A stretch of 64,000 nt of DNA from Neorhizobium vignae (lineage in GTDB: Bacteria; Pseudomonadota; Alphaproteobacteria; Rhizobiales; Rhizobiaceae). Under the pieces are notes generated by a model. It saw only the letters and a list, made by a program, of their open reading frames with translations, did not search any database and was not told the DNA's origin. The position numbers were made by a program, and so were the translations under genes. Below are positions 16,476 to 25,363 of this stretch, one piece after another (within the stretch, counting starts at the first letter, position 1; each line of letters begins with the position of its first letter). The stretch is taken from the NCBI RefSeq assembly GCF_000732195.1, contig NZ_JNNU01000010.1, forward strand, positions 1 to 64,000, written 5' to 3'.

Positions 16476-16522
16476 CGCATCGGCCCGAAAAGTGGGAACC
16501 GGTTTTCGGAGGAGCCGATGCG
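16476..16522. repeat. palindromic intergenic repeat (RIME-like)
   Basis: CGCATCGGC at 16476-16484 is matched by GCCGATGCG at 16514-16522, with CCGAAAA and TTTTCGG nested inside. I recall this sequence pattern (a GCATCGG end followed by CCGAAAAGTGGGAACC) as a very common short palindromic repeat between genes in Rhizobiales. Only one copy was noticed here. The whole gap 16322-16691 has no gene that I can support. Confidence 0.55.
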
Positions 16523-16691
16523 CGGAAATGGCCCGGCAGGGGAAGAAACCCGACTGACCCGCTGAAGGCCGGAGGCCCGCGTGGTAAGGGTCGCCTCCCG
16601 GCAGGCCCGCGGGCGCGCCCATCCAGAAGGCGGGCTCGGACCGTGCTTCACCAAAGTCACCGGCCCCGCCCGCCTGCCCTCCCGGCCGGCC

Positions 16692-17736
16692 TCATGCGGG
16701 CAGGTAGGCCATCGCGTCGTCGAGGACCAGCTGAGCCCGCAGGCTGGCAGTCAGCCGGGAGTGACCCAGCCAGCGCAGATCCTCGTTGAAGTCGCCGAGC
16801 TCGGGCGACAGCACCAGCGGCAGGACCCCGCACTCCTGAGCCCGTCTGCTCAATCCCTCGATCCCATGCCGACCCGCCGCATCCGCGTCCGCGGCGATAT
16901 AAATGCGCATGCATCCGGGCGGGAAGCGGAAGGCGGCAAGGTGATTGGCCGTGAGCGCCGCCACCATCGGCATGCCGGGTAACACATGCGACAGCGACAG
17001 CATGGTTTCGAGGCCCTCGCCTGCCGCCAGGACCGGCACAGGCACATCCACCGGAAAGCGGAAGCGGACGCCATTGCCGAGCAGCCCGCCGAGCGCGCGG
17101 CGGGGATCGTCCAACTTCGCCTTGCCCACTCCGTCCGGCTCGAGCCCCGAGGATAAATAGGTGCGGTGGACGCCGGTAATCGCTCCGAAGGCATCAGTAA
17201 CGGCCGCGATCAGGGCCGGATGGCTGCTCGTCTGGCCCGTCAGGAGATCGCGATAGTAGCAGGAGGGATGGAAACCGAGCGCCGCGTGGGCGGATGCCCG
17301 CAGAATACCACGCTCGCGCAGATAGATGTCGGCGAGCGTGCCAGCCAACGGCTGCGTCATCCGAAACAGGCGTCGTGCCCGCTCAGCTGCCGGCCGCTCG
17401 ACCGCTGAGGCATCACCGACGTCGCCTCTGCGGGCCGACACCGGTTCAGGCTGGGGCAGGCTGAGAAAATGACGCGCTTCCTCGGCAACGTCGGGGAAGT
17501 CCACGAGGCCACAGGTCTCGCGCACGAGATCGAGCAGATCACCGAACTGGCCGGTCGCCGCATCCGTCCATCGGCCGGCCCGCGGCCCGATCAGATGCAC
17601 GTAGAGGGACCGGCCCTTGCTGTTGGCTACGTCGCCGACGAGCCAGCCCGGCCCGGCGGCCGGCGGAGAGGTAATGGCGGCAAACCGCCTCGGCATCTTG
17701 CGCGAGACGGCCCGCCAGTTCCGAGGCGGAAAGCAT
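16692..17736 (-). pseudogene. Toprim-domain (DUF7146-like) protein, frameshifted near its start
   Basis: ATG 17736 begins SASELAGRLAQDAEAVCRHY, the family N-terminus, but the frame then turns into an Arg/Gln string. From about 17650 another frame carries the protein on: GWLVGDVANSKGRSLYVHL, GRWTDAATGQFGDLLDLV and, near the C-terminus, a Toprim domain (VLAAGEGLETMLSLS, then IYIAADADAAGRHG with the acidic metal-binding residues). One base is missing around 17649-17662. The family is a primase/helicase-like accessory protein of integrative elements and plasmids. Catalytic-region residues are intact, so the break looks recent or is a sequence error. Confidence 0.7.
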
Positions 17737-17748
17737 GGTAGGCCTCCG

Positions 17749-17940
17749 TCACGACCGGCGCGCGATGTCGATGAGGCTGTGGCGCTGCATCAGCTTCGAC
17801 AGCATGTTAGGTCCCTCATCTGTCACCGGCACGAAGAACCGCAGCTTCCAAATGATCATCTCGGAGAACAGGCCGACCGACTGCAACCAGTCGCGCATGC
17901 CGTCGGTGAAGCCGATGAGCTCGACGCGGTATTCGTTCAT
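17749..17940 (-). CDS. small hypothetical element protein
   Basis: A 63-residue protein (MNEYRVELIGFTDGMRDWLQ, then LFSEMIIWKLRFFVPVTDEG and a short helix). I recognise it as a small protein recurring in integrative elements of alphaproteobacteria next to DUF932 and Toprim genes, without a known function. ATG 17940 overlaps the stop of the truncated DUF6117 frame by ATGA. Its own stop is 12 bases before the Toprim gene start. Confidence 0.6.
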   Translation of the reverse strand: MNEYRVELIGFTDGMRDWLQSVGLFSEMIIWKLRFFVPVTDEGPNMLSKLMQRHSLIDIARRS

Positions 17941-18029
17941 CACACGCACCCGGCGGAGCGCAGATTGCCGTCGGACGAGACCCGCAGCAATGTGTCGAAA
18001 TTTGTGCAAGCATAATCAGGGATAGCCAT
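17940..18029 (-). pseudogene. DUF6117 protein, 3' part lost
   Basis: ATG 18029 encodes MAIPDYACTNFDTLL followed by about eight more family-like residues (DGNL), then the resemblance ends and a stop follows after 29 residues. DUF6117 proteins are normally about 70 residues and continue with an Ala-Leu-Met-Glu-Cys segment and a C-terminal Gly-His-Leu motif that are absent here. The end of the gene has been replaced by sequence that leads into the next gene, suggesting a deletion. Confidence 0.5.
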
Positions 18030-18053
18030 TGGGGTGCTCCAGACAAAAAGAGG

Positions 18054-18070
18054 CCCGGCACTTGACCGGG
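18054..18070 (-). terminator. intrinsic terminator after DUF932
   Basis: On the minus strand CCCGG (18070-18066) pairs with CCGGG (18058-18054), followed by CCTCTTTTTG. This is a regular Rho-independent terminator between DUF932 and the DUF6117 frame. Confidence 0.6.
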
Positions 18071-18135
18071 TTCTGGGATGACGACGATTGGGTTCGCAGA
18101 CGCGGCCGGGTCTGAGCCAGGCGTGATTGAACATG

Positions 18136-19326
18136 TCAGGCAGCGCTTTCGAGGAGCCTCTTCGCTTTGCCTTCAAGCTCAAGACGCGTGTCCTGATTGG
18201 TCTTGGTGCGCGCCAGCGCGGTGATGCCCTGCACGAAATCGAAGATCGATTCCGGTGGCCGTCCCTCTTCCGACAGCACTATCTCGATGATTTTGCCGGT
18301 TTCGACTTTTGAGAAGCCGCGCCGCCGCAGGAAAGCCGCGCGGTCGTCATCCTTGCGCGCGACGACCCGCTCTCGTGCCGCCTTGATGCCGGCAATGAAG
18401 GGCGCTGGCGACGAATTGGCGAAGCTGGTCAGCGCGGGTGCTGCCTCGTGCGCGAACCGCTGGGCGGCAAACTTCGAATGCCGGATGGTGATCTCCTCGA
18501 AATTCTCCGTGCCCCACAGGTTGCGATTGGCGCAGACGGCGCGGAGATAGAACGAAGCGATGCCCAGCGTCTTCGACCCGACCTCGGAATTCCAGGCGTA
18601 AAAGCCACGGAAGTAGAGATCAGGCTCGCCGTTCGGCAGTCGCCCTGCTTCGATCGGATGGGTGTCATCGACCAGGAACAGGAACACGTCGCGGTCACTG
18701 GCGTAAAGCGTCGTCGTATCCTTGGTAATGTCGACGAAGGGGTTGTGGGTCATCGTCGCCCAATCGAGTACCCCCGGGACTTTCCAGATCGTGTCGCCGG
18801 TCCCGTTTCCGGCGATCTTCATCACCGCCGAGACCAGTTCGTGGTCCCAGATACGGCCGTATTCCGGGCCGGTGACGGCCCGCAGTTCAAGCCGGCCATC
18901 GTCCATTTCCAACGTCTTCACCAGTTCGGCGCGGTGATTGAGCAGGCCATGCTGCAGGTTGATGGCAGCGAGTGGCGCCGGTAGCTGGCGCATATAGGTG
19001 GCGGGTGCGCCAACGAGGCTGCAGAGCTGACCGTAACTCCAATGGGTCGGTGCAATCGGCTGCCGCTGACCGGGGACGAGGAGTTCGAGCCGTTCGGCAT
19101 TGTCGCGTGTCGCCTCGACGCGGATCGCAGCGCTTTCGATGGTTCGCGCGTGTGCGCGGTCGGCCCGGGAACGGACGGTATCGTGGAGTTCGGTCAGCGA
19201 CAGGAACCGCTCGTCGTCGGGACGTGAGAACCATTCGGACGAGACCCGGCCGATGCGTTCGCCGCGGGAAATATCGACCTTGAAACCGGAGGATGCCGGA
19301 CGGTCCTTTGTGTTTGGAATTTTCAT
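18136..19326 (-). CDS. DUF932 (phage/plasmid-like) protein
   Basis: A 396-residue protein of the DUF932 family, which is shared by phages, plasmids and integrative elements. It shows TPTHWSYGQLCSLVGAPAT-like and LPAPLAAINLQHGL segments, YGRIWDHELVSAVMKIAGNG, the conserved SDRDVFLFLVDD, GFYAWNSEVGSKTLGIASFY and VCANRNLWG. ATG 19326 fits the family start; the frame is open upstream to 19947 only in a neighbouring gene. It is intact. The exact biochemical role of DUF932 is not established. Neighbours (ParB, Toprim, DUF6117) fit a standard element module. Confidence 0.85.
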   Translation of the reverse strand: MKIPNTKDRPASSGFKVDISRGERIGRVSSEWFSRPDDERFLSLTELHDTVRSRADRAHARTIESAAIRVEATRDNAERLELLVPGQRQPIAPTHWSYGQLCSLVGAPATYMRQLPAPLAAINLQHGLLNHRAELVKTLEMDDGRLELRAVTGPEYGRIWDHELVSAVMKIAGNGTGDTIWKVPGVLDWATMTHNPFVDITKDTTTLYASDRDVFLFLVDDTHPIEAGRLPNGEPDLYFRGFYAWNSEVGSKTLGIASFYLRAVCANRNLWGTENFEEITIRHSKFAAQRFAHEAAPALTSFANSSPAPFIAGIKAARERVVARKDDDRAAFLRRRGFSKVETGKIIEIVLSEEGRPPESIFDFVQGITALARTKTNQDTRLELEGKAKRLLESAA

Positions 19327-19400
19327 TGCAATGTCTCCTGAAATGAAATCGCCCCGCGCGGTGGCCGGGCTGGTTTGGGACTGTGGTGAATGGTGGCTGA

Positions 19401-20057
19401 TCAAGCTGGATGCAGGCGCTGATGTGCTGCCCGGATCGCTGTAAGCGCCGCCTGGAATTCGGCGCTGCCAATGAGGTCCGATGCATCGATTTCCGTCACG
19501 GTGGCGATGCATGCCGTGTGGATGTCGTCGTCGGTTACCGCTTCCAGGGGGAGCGGCTCGAAACTGCGGTCGATATCCAGCACGGCCGCGACCGCATTGC
19601 GGACCTGTCCCTCCTGCAGTTGGGCGAGCACGTGACCAGTCCTGGGTGGATCGACAGGCTTTTCGGGATCCGGGTCTCCGGCGAGAATGGCTTCTCCTCG
19701 GGCAATCCCCCAGGCGGACCGCGCCAGCCAGTCGAGGGAGGGCGGCCGAGCTGCACGCACGTCGTCGAAGAAGATCTTCAACAGGCCGAGCAGGATCTCG
19801 AAATGACGCGCCCGGCGCTGGACAGGTTCGTCGAACTGGGGTGGAATCTGCACCGGCGGACCGGCATTGGCCGCGTGCGCGCCCTCCCAGATGCCGGTGA
19901 CATGGATTGCGCCCGAGGATGCGAAATCCTTCTCGGCGACATCCCAATTGTCATCCGCAACGGCAGTTCGGCACGCCTCGTCCAGCGTGTCAGCTGCGTA
20001 GGTGCGATGTCGGAAGACCGGCAAGTGATAAGTGGTCTCGATGGTGAAGTCGGGCAT
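19401..20057 (-). CDS. hypothetical element protein between ParB and DUF932
   Basis: A 218-residue protein from ATG 20057, which has GAGGAGG six bases upstream. The N-terminal 50 residues read MPDFTIETTYHLPVFRHRTY then an alpha helix; the rest is helical and acidic (RRARHFEILLGLLKIFFDD, ARSAWGIARGEAILAGD). I recall similar proteins in the same slot of alphaproteobacterial integrative elements, usually annotated only as hypothetical. No motif for an enzyme is visible. Confidence 0.65.
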   Translation of the reverse strand: MPDFTIETTYHLPVFRHRTYAADTLDEACRTAVADDNWDVAEKDFASSGAIHVTGIWEGAHAANAGPPVQIPPQFDEPVQRRARHFEILLGLLKIFFDDVRAARPPSLDWLARSAWGIARGEAILAGDPDPEKPVDPPRTGHVLAQLQEGQVRNAVAAVLDIDRSFEPLPLEAVTDDDIHTACIATVTEIDASDLIGSAEFQAALTAIRAAHQRLHPA

Positions 20058-20078
20058 AGGTGCCTCCTCGAACAGGAA

Positions 20079-20136
20079 AGCCCGGCGCGATGGCCGGGCT
20101 GTTTGGAAATGAGACCCGACCACAAAGGCGGTCGGG
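20079..20136. terminator. two adjacent GC-rich hairpins downstream of ParB
   Basis: AGCCCGGC/GCCGGGCT (20079-20086 and 20093-20100) and CCCGACC/GGTCGGG (20115-20121 and 20130-20136) are two perfect stems between the ParB stop at 20161 and the next start at 20057. On the minus strand the first is followed by TTTCC. They could end the ParB transcript or attenuate the next gene. Confidence 0.55.
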
Positions 20137-20160
20137 CCATGAAAAGGAGGATGAGAGGAC

Positions 20161-22287
20161 CTATTCGGCAGCGGCCAGATCCTCGTCGTCGATGACGTCG
20201 TCAATGTCGCCGTGGGTCTCGCGTGACGACGCCGAATCTTCGGTCAGGAACTCCGGCAGTTCCGGCGTCTCGGCGCCGAAGCCGCCTTCAGCGGCAGCCG
20301 ATCCGTCACCGACATCTGAGCTTTCGACGAAATTGACAGCATCCGCCATGCGAAGCGGTTCCGGCAACCAGCCGCTGTCCGCCATGAGCCGCTCGGCCTC
20401 GCGGGCCATGTCGGCTTTCTTGAGATGGCCGATGCGTTCCGCGGCTTGGTCACCCTTGGCTTCTCGAACTGCCTGCAGGATGTGTGCCTTGGTGACACGG
20501 CCGAGATAGTTGTCGGCCGTCGGCGTCCACCCGGCTTCAACCATATCGAAACCGATCGAGCGGGCCAGCTGCCCGGCATGGGCGATCGCCCGGGTCCGTT
20601 TGTTCCAGGGTTCGATCACGGCATTGACCGACGACGCGGCGCAATAGGCAAACAGCGCCTGCCGGCTGACATCGTCGAGCTTGATCAGGAAATCCCAGAG
20701 ATCGTTCGGGTCGTTGGGGAGATCCTGGCCCCAGGCGTCATGCCGCTGATCGATCTCCTTCGCCCAGACCGTGTCGCCGAGACCGGGCGTCTGGCGGAAG
20801 CGGGCGCTCTGCAGCGTCACCTCCAGGCATGAGTCGGAAGCGTAGAGGTAAAAGGTCTTGAGCACGAAGACGTGCAACACCGCGATGAACGCCATCACGG
20901 GATTGTTCGCCAACGCATTGCGCATCGCAACCGTTCTTGTGGCTGTCAGGTCGAGAGCCAGGCGGTCTGGAAGCGGCTTGACCGTGTCATCGTCCTCCTC
21001 CGATTGGGCGGCCTCGCCGTCGGCGACGGTAGGCGAGGACAGTTCACCGCCATGATCGGCGGTGTCGTCCCCTGCATCATCTGACGGGCCGGCTTCGGCC
21101 TGTGGTTCGTCTTCCGGCCTTACGAACCCGCGCTCGATCTTGAGCTCGCCGCCGGCGCCGAGCGAAACGAAAACGCCCCCGCGGGCAACGTCCTCGGGAT
21201 CGAAGACGAACGGCCTGTCATTGAGCCGATCGAGTTCGACACCAAGCTGTTCGAGCTTCTGTTCGGTGTCTTCGGAATACTCGTTCGCCTCGGCATAGTC
21301 AGCATCAAGCTTGTCGTACGCGGCGCGAAGATCATCGTAACGCACCAGTTCCTCTTCGGTCATCTCCTCCTGTTTGCCGTAGAACCGGCGGAAGCCCGAT
21401 GTATGGCCATAGGGAAAGTCGAACGCCGTCTCGACCCATTTCCAGCCCTCGGCCGACTGGATTGCCGCGGCGTCGCCTTTCAGCTTTTCAAGGACGAGTT
21501 GCTCCAGCAGGGCCGGATCCTGCAGCCACCCGCCACTATCCTGCTCGAACAGATCGCGCATCACGACACCGCCGGCGGATTCGTAGAACTCGACGCCGAC
21601 ATAGACGGCTCGCCGGTCGCTGGCCCGGATTGCGGTCTCCGTCAGCAGGCGCCGGATGTAGTAGGGCTCACGGCTATGCGAGCGCGAGATCGTGTCCCAG
21701 ACCTGTTCCTGGCGGACGTGGTCATTGGTGATCGAGAACGCCATGACCTGCTCGAGCGTCATCGCGTCTTCGGCATAGACGTCGAGAAGGCGCGGGGATA
21801 CGGACGCCAGGCGCAGGCGCTGCTTCACCGTCACGACCGTGACAAAAAACCGGGCTGCGATCTCTTCCTCGCCGAGCCCCCGTTCGCGCAGGATCTGAAA
21901 GGCGCGGAACTGATCGAGCGGATGCAGGCCGACGCGCTGAACGTTTTCAGCCAGCGAATCCTCGACTTCCGGCGTCTCACCAAGGCTGACGATGCACGGG
22001 ACCCCGGCGGTCTTGGAAAGCCGTTTCTGCGAAACAAGCCGTTCGAGGGCACGATAGCGACGGCCGCCGGCGGGGATGCGGTAGATGCCAGTCTCGTTCC
22101 CATCAGCGTCGAGCTCGGGGCGGACACTGAGGCTGGTCAGCAGACCACGGTGGGCGATGTCTTCGGCGAGATCCTCGATCGACACGCCCGCCTTGATCTT
22201 GCGGACGTTCTCCTGGCTGAGGACCAGCTTGCTGAAGGGGATGTCGCGGGCTGTACTAAGGGTGATTTTCTGAATGGCCTGGGCCAT
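20161..22287 (-). CDS. ParB/RepB/Spo0J-domain protein, long element type
   Basis: A 708-residue protein. Residues about 15-115 are a ParB/Srx-type N-terminal domain with the CTP-binding RRYRALERL region (PAGGRRYRALE) and AENVQRVGLHPLDQFRAF; residues about 125-200 carry a helix-turn-helix (GEEEIAARFFVTVVTVKQRLRLA written as EEEIAARF then VTVKQRLRL). The remaining 500 residues hold an acidic low-complexity linker (about 395-440) and a C-terminal helical domain seen in ParB proteins of integrative elements. ParA is absent here. Such ParB-like proteins sit in accessory modules with DUF932 and DUF2493 and may act in partition or regulation. Confidence 0.85.
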   Translation of the reverse strand: MAQAIQKITLSTARDIPFSKLVLSQENVRKIKAGVSIEDLAEDIAHRGLLTSLSVRPELDADGNETGIYRIPAGGRRYRALERLVSQKRLSKTAGVPCIVSLGETPEVEDSLAENVQRVGLHPLDQFRAFQILRERGLGEEEIAARFFVTVVTVKQRLRLASVSPRLLDVYAEDAMTLEQVMAFSITNDHVRQEQVWDTISRSHSREPYYIRRLLTETAIRASDRRAVYVGVEFYESAGGVVMRDLFEQDSGGWLQDPALLEQLVLEKLKGDAAAIQSAEGWKWVETAFDFPYGHTSGFRRFYGKQEEMTEEELVRYDDLRAAYDKLDADYAEANEYSEDTEQKLEQLGVELDRLNDRPFVFDPEDVARGGVFVSLGAGGELKIERGFVRPEDEPQAEAGPSDDAGDDTADHGGELSSPTVADGEAAQSEEDDDTVKPLPDRLALDLTATRTVAMRNALANNPVMAFIAVLHVFVLKTFYLYASDSCLEVTLQSARFRQTPGLGDTVWAKEIDQRHDAWGQDLPNDPNDLWDFLIKLDDVSRQALFAYCAASSVNAVIEPWNKRTRAIAHAGQLARSIGFDMVEAGWTPTADNYLGRVTKAHILQAVREAKGDQAAERIGHLKKADMAREAERLMADSGWLPEPLRMADAVNFVESSDVGDGSAAAEGGFGAETPELPEFLTEDSASSRETHGDIDDVIDDEDLAAAE

Positions 22288-23060
22288 GTCGGTTTCTCCA
22301 TGACGGACCGGGCGAAGCCTCTCTCCAACCCTCTCAATCCGTCACAGCTTTCCCGTCCCTCCTTTTCCTCTACCGCCTTCCCACCATGTCCCACAGTCTC
22401 TTAGACCGGCGACGCTTCCCGTTTGGCCAAGATCCGGCAATGCTGCGTCAGGGATGGAAGCCCTTCGGGTGAAGACCGCCGCAGCCTGGCTTCAGCTTTG
22501 CCGACTGCCCGGGCCGAGGCGACGCCAGTCGGACCGATCCGCGACGCGTTCTGCACGAGATGCGAAAGCAAAAGGCGCGTCAACGCCCGGGACGGCCCGT
22601 CGATTTGCCGGGAGGCGGTAGCGCTGTGATCTATGCCGGTCGATCTCGGGCCTTGATCGAAATGGACAGGATTTGGAGGATGGTGTGGCTGAGGGTTTGC
22701 AGGTCAAGCGTCTGTTGCTGAAAGCGCCAGCCAGGCTGCCGGAATATCGGACTGCCGGGGCTGGAGCGCTTTCGGCATAGGCTTCTGTATCAAGGAACTA
22801 GCTTGCCTCACGGCAGGCTCCGCCCTCTCCTGAAAGTCGCTTCCTGGAAGGCCGCGCGCTGCGGTAACACTCGTGGTCTCGCCAGGCTCGATATGGCCTT
22901 CGGGATCGCCCAGCAACCATTCCGACTGCCAACCAGAGAGATCTGGAGTCCCGAGACAGGAGATGGACGGCGCGGTGGTGCTGTCGCATACCTGTAATAG
23001 TGTAACCTTAGGTTAGAATGGCTCCAGGCTTGGGGCAAATCCTAACTTAGAGGCGAGCCA
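22288..23060. other. gap of 773 bases between mobile-element block and phoX
   Basis: No convincing gene on either strand. The left part is the leader of parB; about 22440-22980 contains only low-quality open frames. The last 60 bases before phoX are relatively AT-rich and likely hold its promoter; CTGTAAT at about 22991 weakly recalls one half of a rhizobial Pho box, but no second half at 11-base spacing was seen. This gap is the right edge of the element remnants. Confidence 0.4.
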
Positions 23061-25055
23061 ATGAACGAGCACACTTCCCGGAAGATATTCCCGACAACCC
23101 AGCTTGAAGACGCGGATGGCGATGGCCACAACACGAGCGTCAACCCGACCATGGGTGAAATCATCGGCAAGCGTTTCTCGCGCCGGAATTTTCTGCAGGG
23201 CTCGCTCGCCGTCTCGGCTATTGCGGCCACGGTCAGCCCCGTCGCCCTGATGAGCGCCGACGAGGCGCGTGCCCAGAACCGGAGCGGGTCCGCCTTTAGG
23301 TTCACCGAAGTGGAAGCCGGCGTTGATGCCGACCACCACGTGGCCGACGGTTATAACGCCGATATCCTTCTGCGCTGGGGCGATGCCGTCCTGCCCGGCG
23401 CGCCGAAATTCGATCCCACCAAGCAGACGGCTGATGCGCAGAGCAAGCAGTTCGGCTATAACAACGACTATGTCGGCTACATTCCGCTCGAAGGTTCGAG
23501 CGAGCACGGCCTGCTCGTCGTCAATCACGAATACACCAATCCGCACCTGATGTTCCCGGGCCTCGTCAAGGTCGTGGATGGCAAGATCCAGCAAGGCGCG
23601 CTCAGCAAGGAGCAGGTGGATGTCGAAATGGCGGCCCATGGCGGCACCATCGTCGAAATCCGCAAGGCCGGCGGCAAGTGGCAGGTCGTCACCGACGGCA
23701 AATACAATCGCCGTATCACTGCCAACACACCGATGGAAATTACCGGCCCGGCGGCCGGCAACGATCGCCTGAAGACCAATGTCGATCCGACTGGCATGCG
23801 CGCCATCGGCACGATCAACAACTGCGCCGGGGGCGTCACGCCCTGGGGCACTTACATCATGGCGGAAGAGAATTTCCATGGCTATTTCTCCGGCAAGCTG
23901 CCGGAAGGCCATAGGGAGGCCGCCAACTACAAGCGATACGGCGTTCCGGAAGGTGGCTACGAGTGGGCCAATTTCTACGACCGCTATGATCTCGCCAAGG
24001 AACCCAACGAGCCGAACCGCTTCGGCTGGATCGTCGAGGTTGACGTTATGGACCCGGCCTCCACGCCGAAAAAGCGCACCGCGCTCGGCCGCACGAAACA
24101 CGAGGGCGCCGAATCGATCGTCGCCAAGAACGGCAAGGTCGTCTTCTATCTCGGTGACGACGAACGGTTCGACTATGTCTACAAGTTCGTGACTGAAGGC
24201 ACGTTCAATCCGAACGACCGCGCGGCCAACATGAACCTGCTCGACAAGGGAACGCTATACGTCGCCAAGTTCAACGAGGACGGCACCATGCAGTGGCTGC
24301 CGATGATCCACGGCCAGGGCCAGTTGACCGCCGCCAACGGATTTAACAGCCAGGCGGACGTGTTGATCGAATGTCGGCGCGCGGGAGACGTGCTCGGTGC
24401 CACAAAAATGGACCGGCCGGAAGACGTCCAGCCGAACGGCGTCAATGGCAAGGTCTACGTCATGCTGACCAACAACACCCGCCGCAAGGCCGACCAGATA
24501 AATGCTGCCAATCCGCGTGCAGAAAACGCCTTTGGCCACATCATCGAGATTGCCGAAAACGACGGCGATTTCACCGCCACCTCCGGCAAGTGGGAAGTGC
24601 TTCTGAAGTGCGGTGATCCTTCCGTAGCGGCGGTCGGCGCCACCTTCTCCACCGAAACCACCAAGAACGGCTGGTTCGGCATGCCGGATAACTGCGCCGT
24701 TGATTCCGCCGGTCGACTCTGGGTCTCGACCGACGGCAACAACAACAAGGCGACCGGCCGAACGGACGGCCTCTGGGCCGTCGATACGGAAGGTGAAGCC
24801 CGCGCCACGTCAAAGCTCTTCTTCCGCGTCCCCGTCGGTGCTGAGATGTGCGGCCCGCTCTTCACCCCGGATGACCAGACGGCTTTCGTGGCCGTCCAGC
24901 ATCCGGCCGATGGCGGCGAGGACTGGCCGGGCCATGGCCGTCCGTCCTACTACGAGGACCTTTCCACTCGCTGGCCGGACTTCAAGCCCGACATGCCAGT
25001 ACGACCTGCAGTCGTTGCGATCACCAAGGTAGGTGGCGGCAAGATTGCCGTCTGA
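23061..25055 (+). CDS. phoX: PhoX-family alkaline phosphatase
   Basis: A 664-residue exported phosphatase. The long N-region ends in a twin-arginine signal (SRRNFLQG, Arg 41-42) with a hydrophobic stretch and cleavage near ARA. The mature part is a calcium/iron-dependent beta-propeller (DUF839) with GLLVVNHEYTNP, INNCAGGVTPWGTYIMAEEN, KHEGAESIVAKNG, GWFGMPDNCAVDSAGRLWV and VPVGAEMCGPLFTPDD, all typical of PhoX. It acts in the periplasm after folding in the cytoplasm and transport by Tat, releasing phosphate from esters. PhoX genes are usually under PhoB control. It is monocistronic, with a strong hairpin 31 bases after its stop. Confidence 0.9.
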   Translation: MNEHTSRKIFPTTQLEDADGDGHNTSVNPTMGEIIGKRFSRRNFLQGSLAVSAIAATVSPVALMSADEARAQNRSGSAFRFTEVEAGVDADHHVADGYNADILLRWGDAVLPGAPKFDPTKQTADAQSKQFGYNNDYVGYIPLEGSSEHGLLVVNHEYTNPHLMFPGLVKVVDGKIQQGALSKEQVDVEMAAHGGTIVEIRKAGGKWQVVTDGKYNRRITANTPMEITGPAAGNDRLKTNVDPTGMRAIGTINNCAGGVTPWGTYIMAEENFHGYFSGKLPEGHREAANYKRYGVPEGGYEWANFYDRYDLAKEPNEPNRFGWIVEVDVMDPASTPKKRTALGRTKHEGAESIVAKNGKVVFYLGDDERFDYVYKFVTEGTFNPNDRAANMNLLDKGTLYVAKFNEDGTMQWLPMIHGQGQLTAANGFNSQADVLIECRRAGDVLGATKMDRPEDVQPNGVNGKVYVMLTNNTRRKADQINAANPRAENAFGHIIEIAENDGDFTATSGKWEVLLKCGDPSVAAVGATFSTETTKNGWFGMPDNCAVDSAGRLWVSTDGNNNKATGRTDGLWAVDTEGEARATSKLFFRVPVGAEMCGPLFTPDDQTAFVAVQHPADGGEDWPGHGRPSYYEDLSTRWPDFKPDMPVRPAVVAITKVGGGKIAV

Positions 25056-25085
25056 CACGATCAACGCGGCGTCGAGCGACAACGA

Positions 25086-25108
25086 GAGCGGCAGCACGGC
25101 TGCCGCTC
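25086..25108 (+). terminator. phoX terminator hairpin
   Basis: GAGCGGCAGC (25086-25095) and GCTGCCGCTC (25099-25108) form a perfect 10-bp stem with a three-base loop, 31 bases after the phoX stop. No T run follows. Confidence 0.55.
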
Positions 25109-25247
25109 AGTGGTGAATGCCGGCCGCAATGCGGGTTGCGTTCCGGCTCTGGCTACGCTGCTCTACAAGAAAAAGACTGTTTGAGCTCTCGCCTGGGCCT
25201 CGGCAGGTCACAGGCAGCCAATTCTGCAGGTATTGGACCCGAGACTG

Positions 25248-25277
25248 CAAGAGGCGGCCTTCACGAGCCGCCTCTTG
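25248..25277 (+). terminator. intrinsic terminator between convergent phoX and idnD
   Basis: CAAGAGGCGG (25248-25257) pairs with CCGCCTCTTG (25268-25277), followed by TTCTTGTTG on the plus strand. On the minus strand the same stem is 86 bases past the idnD stop and is followed by A/G/T-mixed sequence, so it is best for plus-strand transcripts. The rest of 25109-25363 holds no gene. Confidence 0.65.
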
Positions 25278-25363
25278 TTCTTGTTGCCCACCGCGCGTTC
25301 AATACTGTCGCAGGCGCGGATTCAATTCCTGTGATGCCAATCTTGTCGATCCTGGTTCGACTG

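Noticed and set aside
21403..22404. Plus-strand frame opposite ParB
   Set aside because: Antisense shadow of the ParB N-terminal domain.
22985..23010. Pho box upstream of phoX
   Set aside because: Only one weak half (CTGTAAT) is seen; the second half at the required spacing is absent.
23013..24101. Minus-strand frame opposite phoX
   Set aside because: Antisense to the PhoX N-terminal half; no motif.
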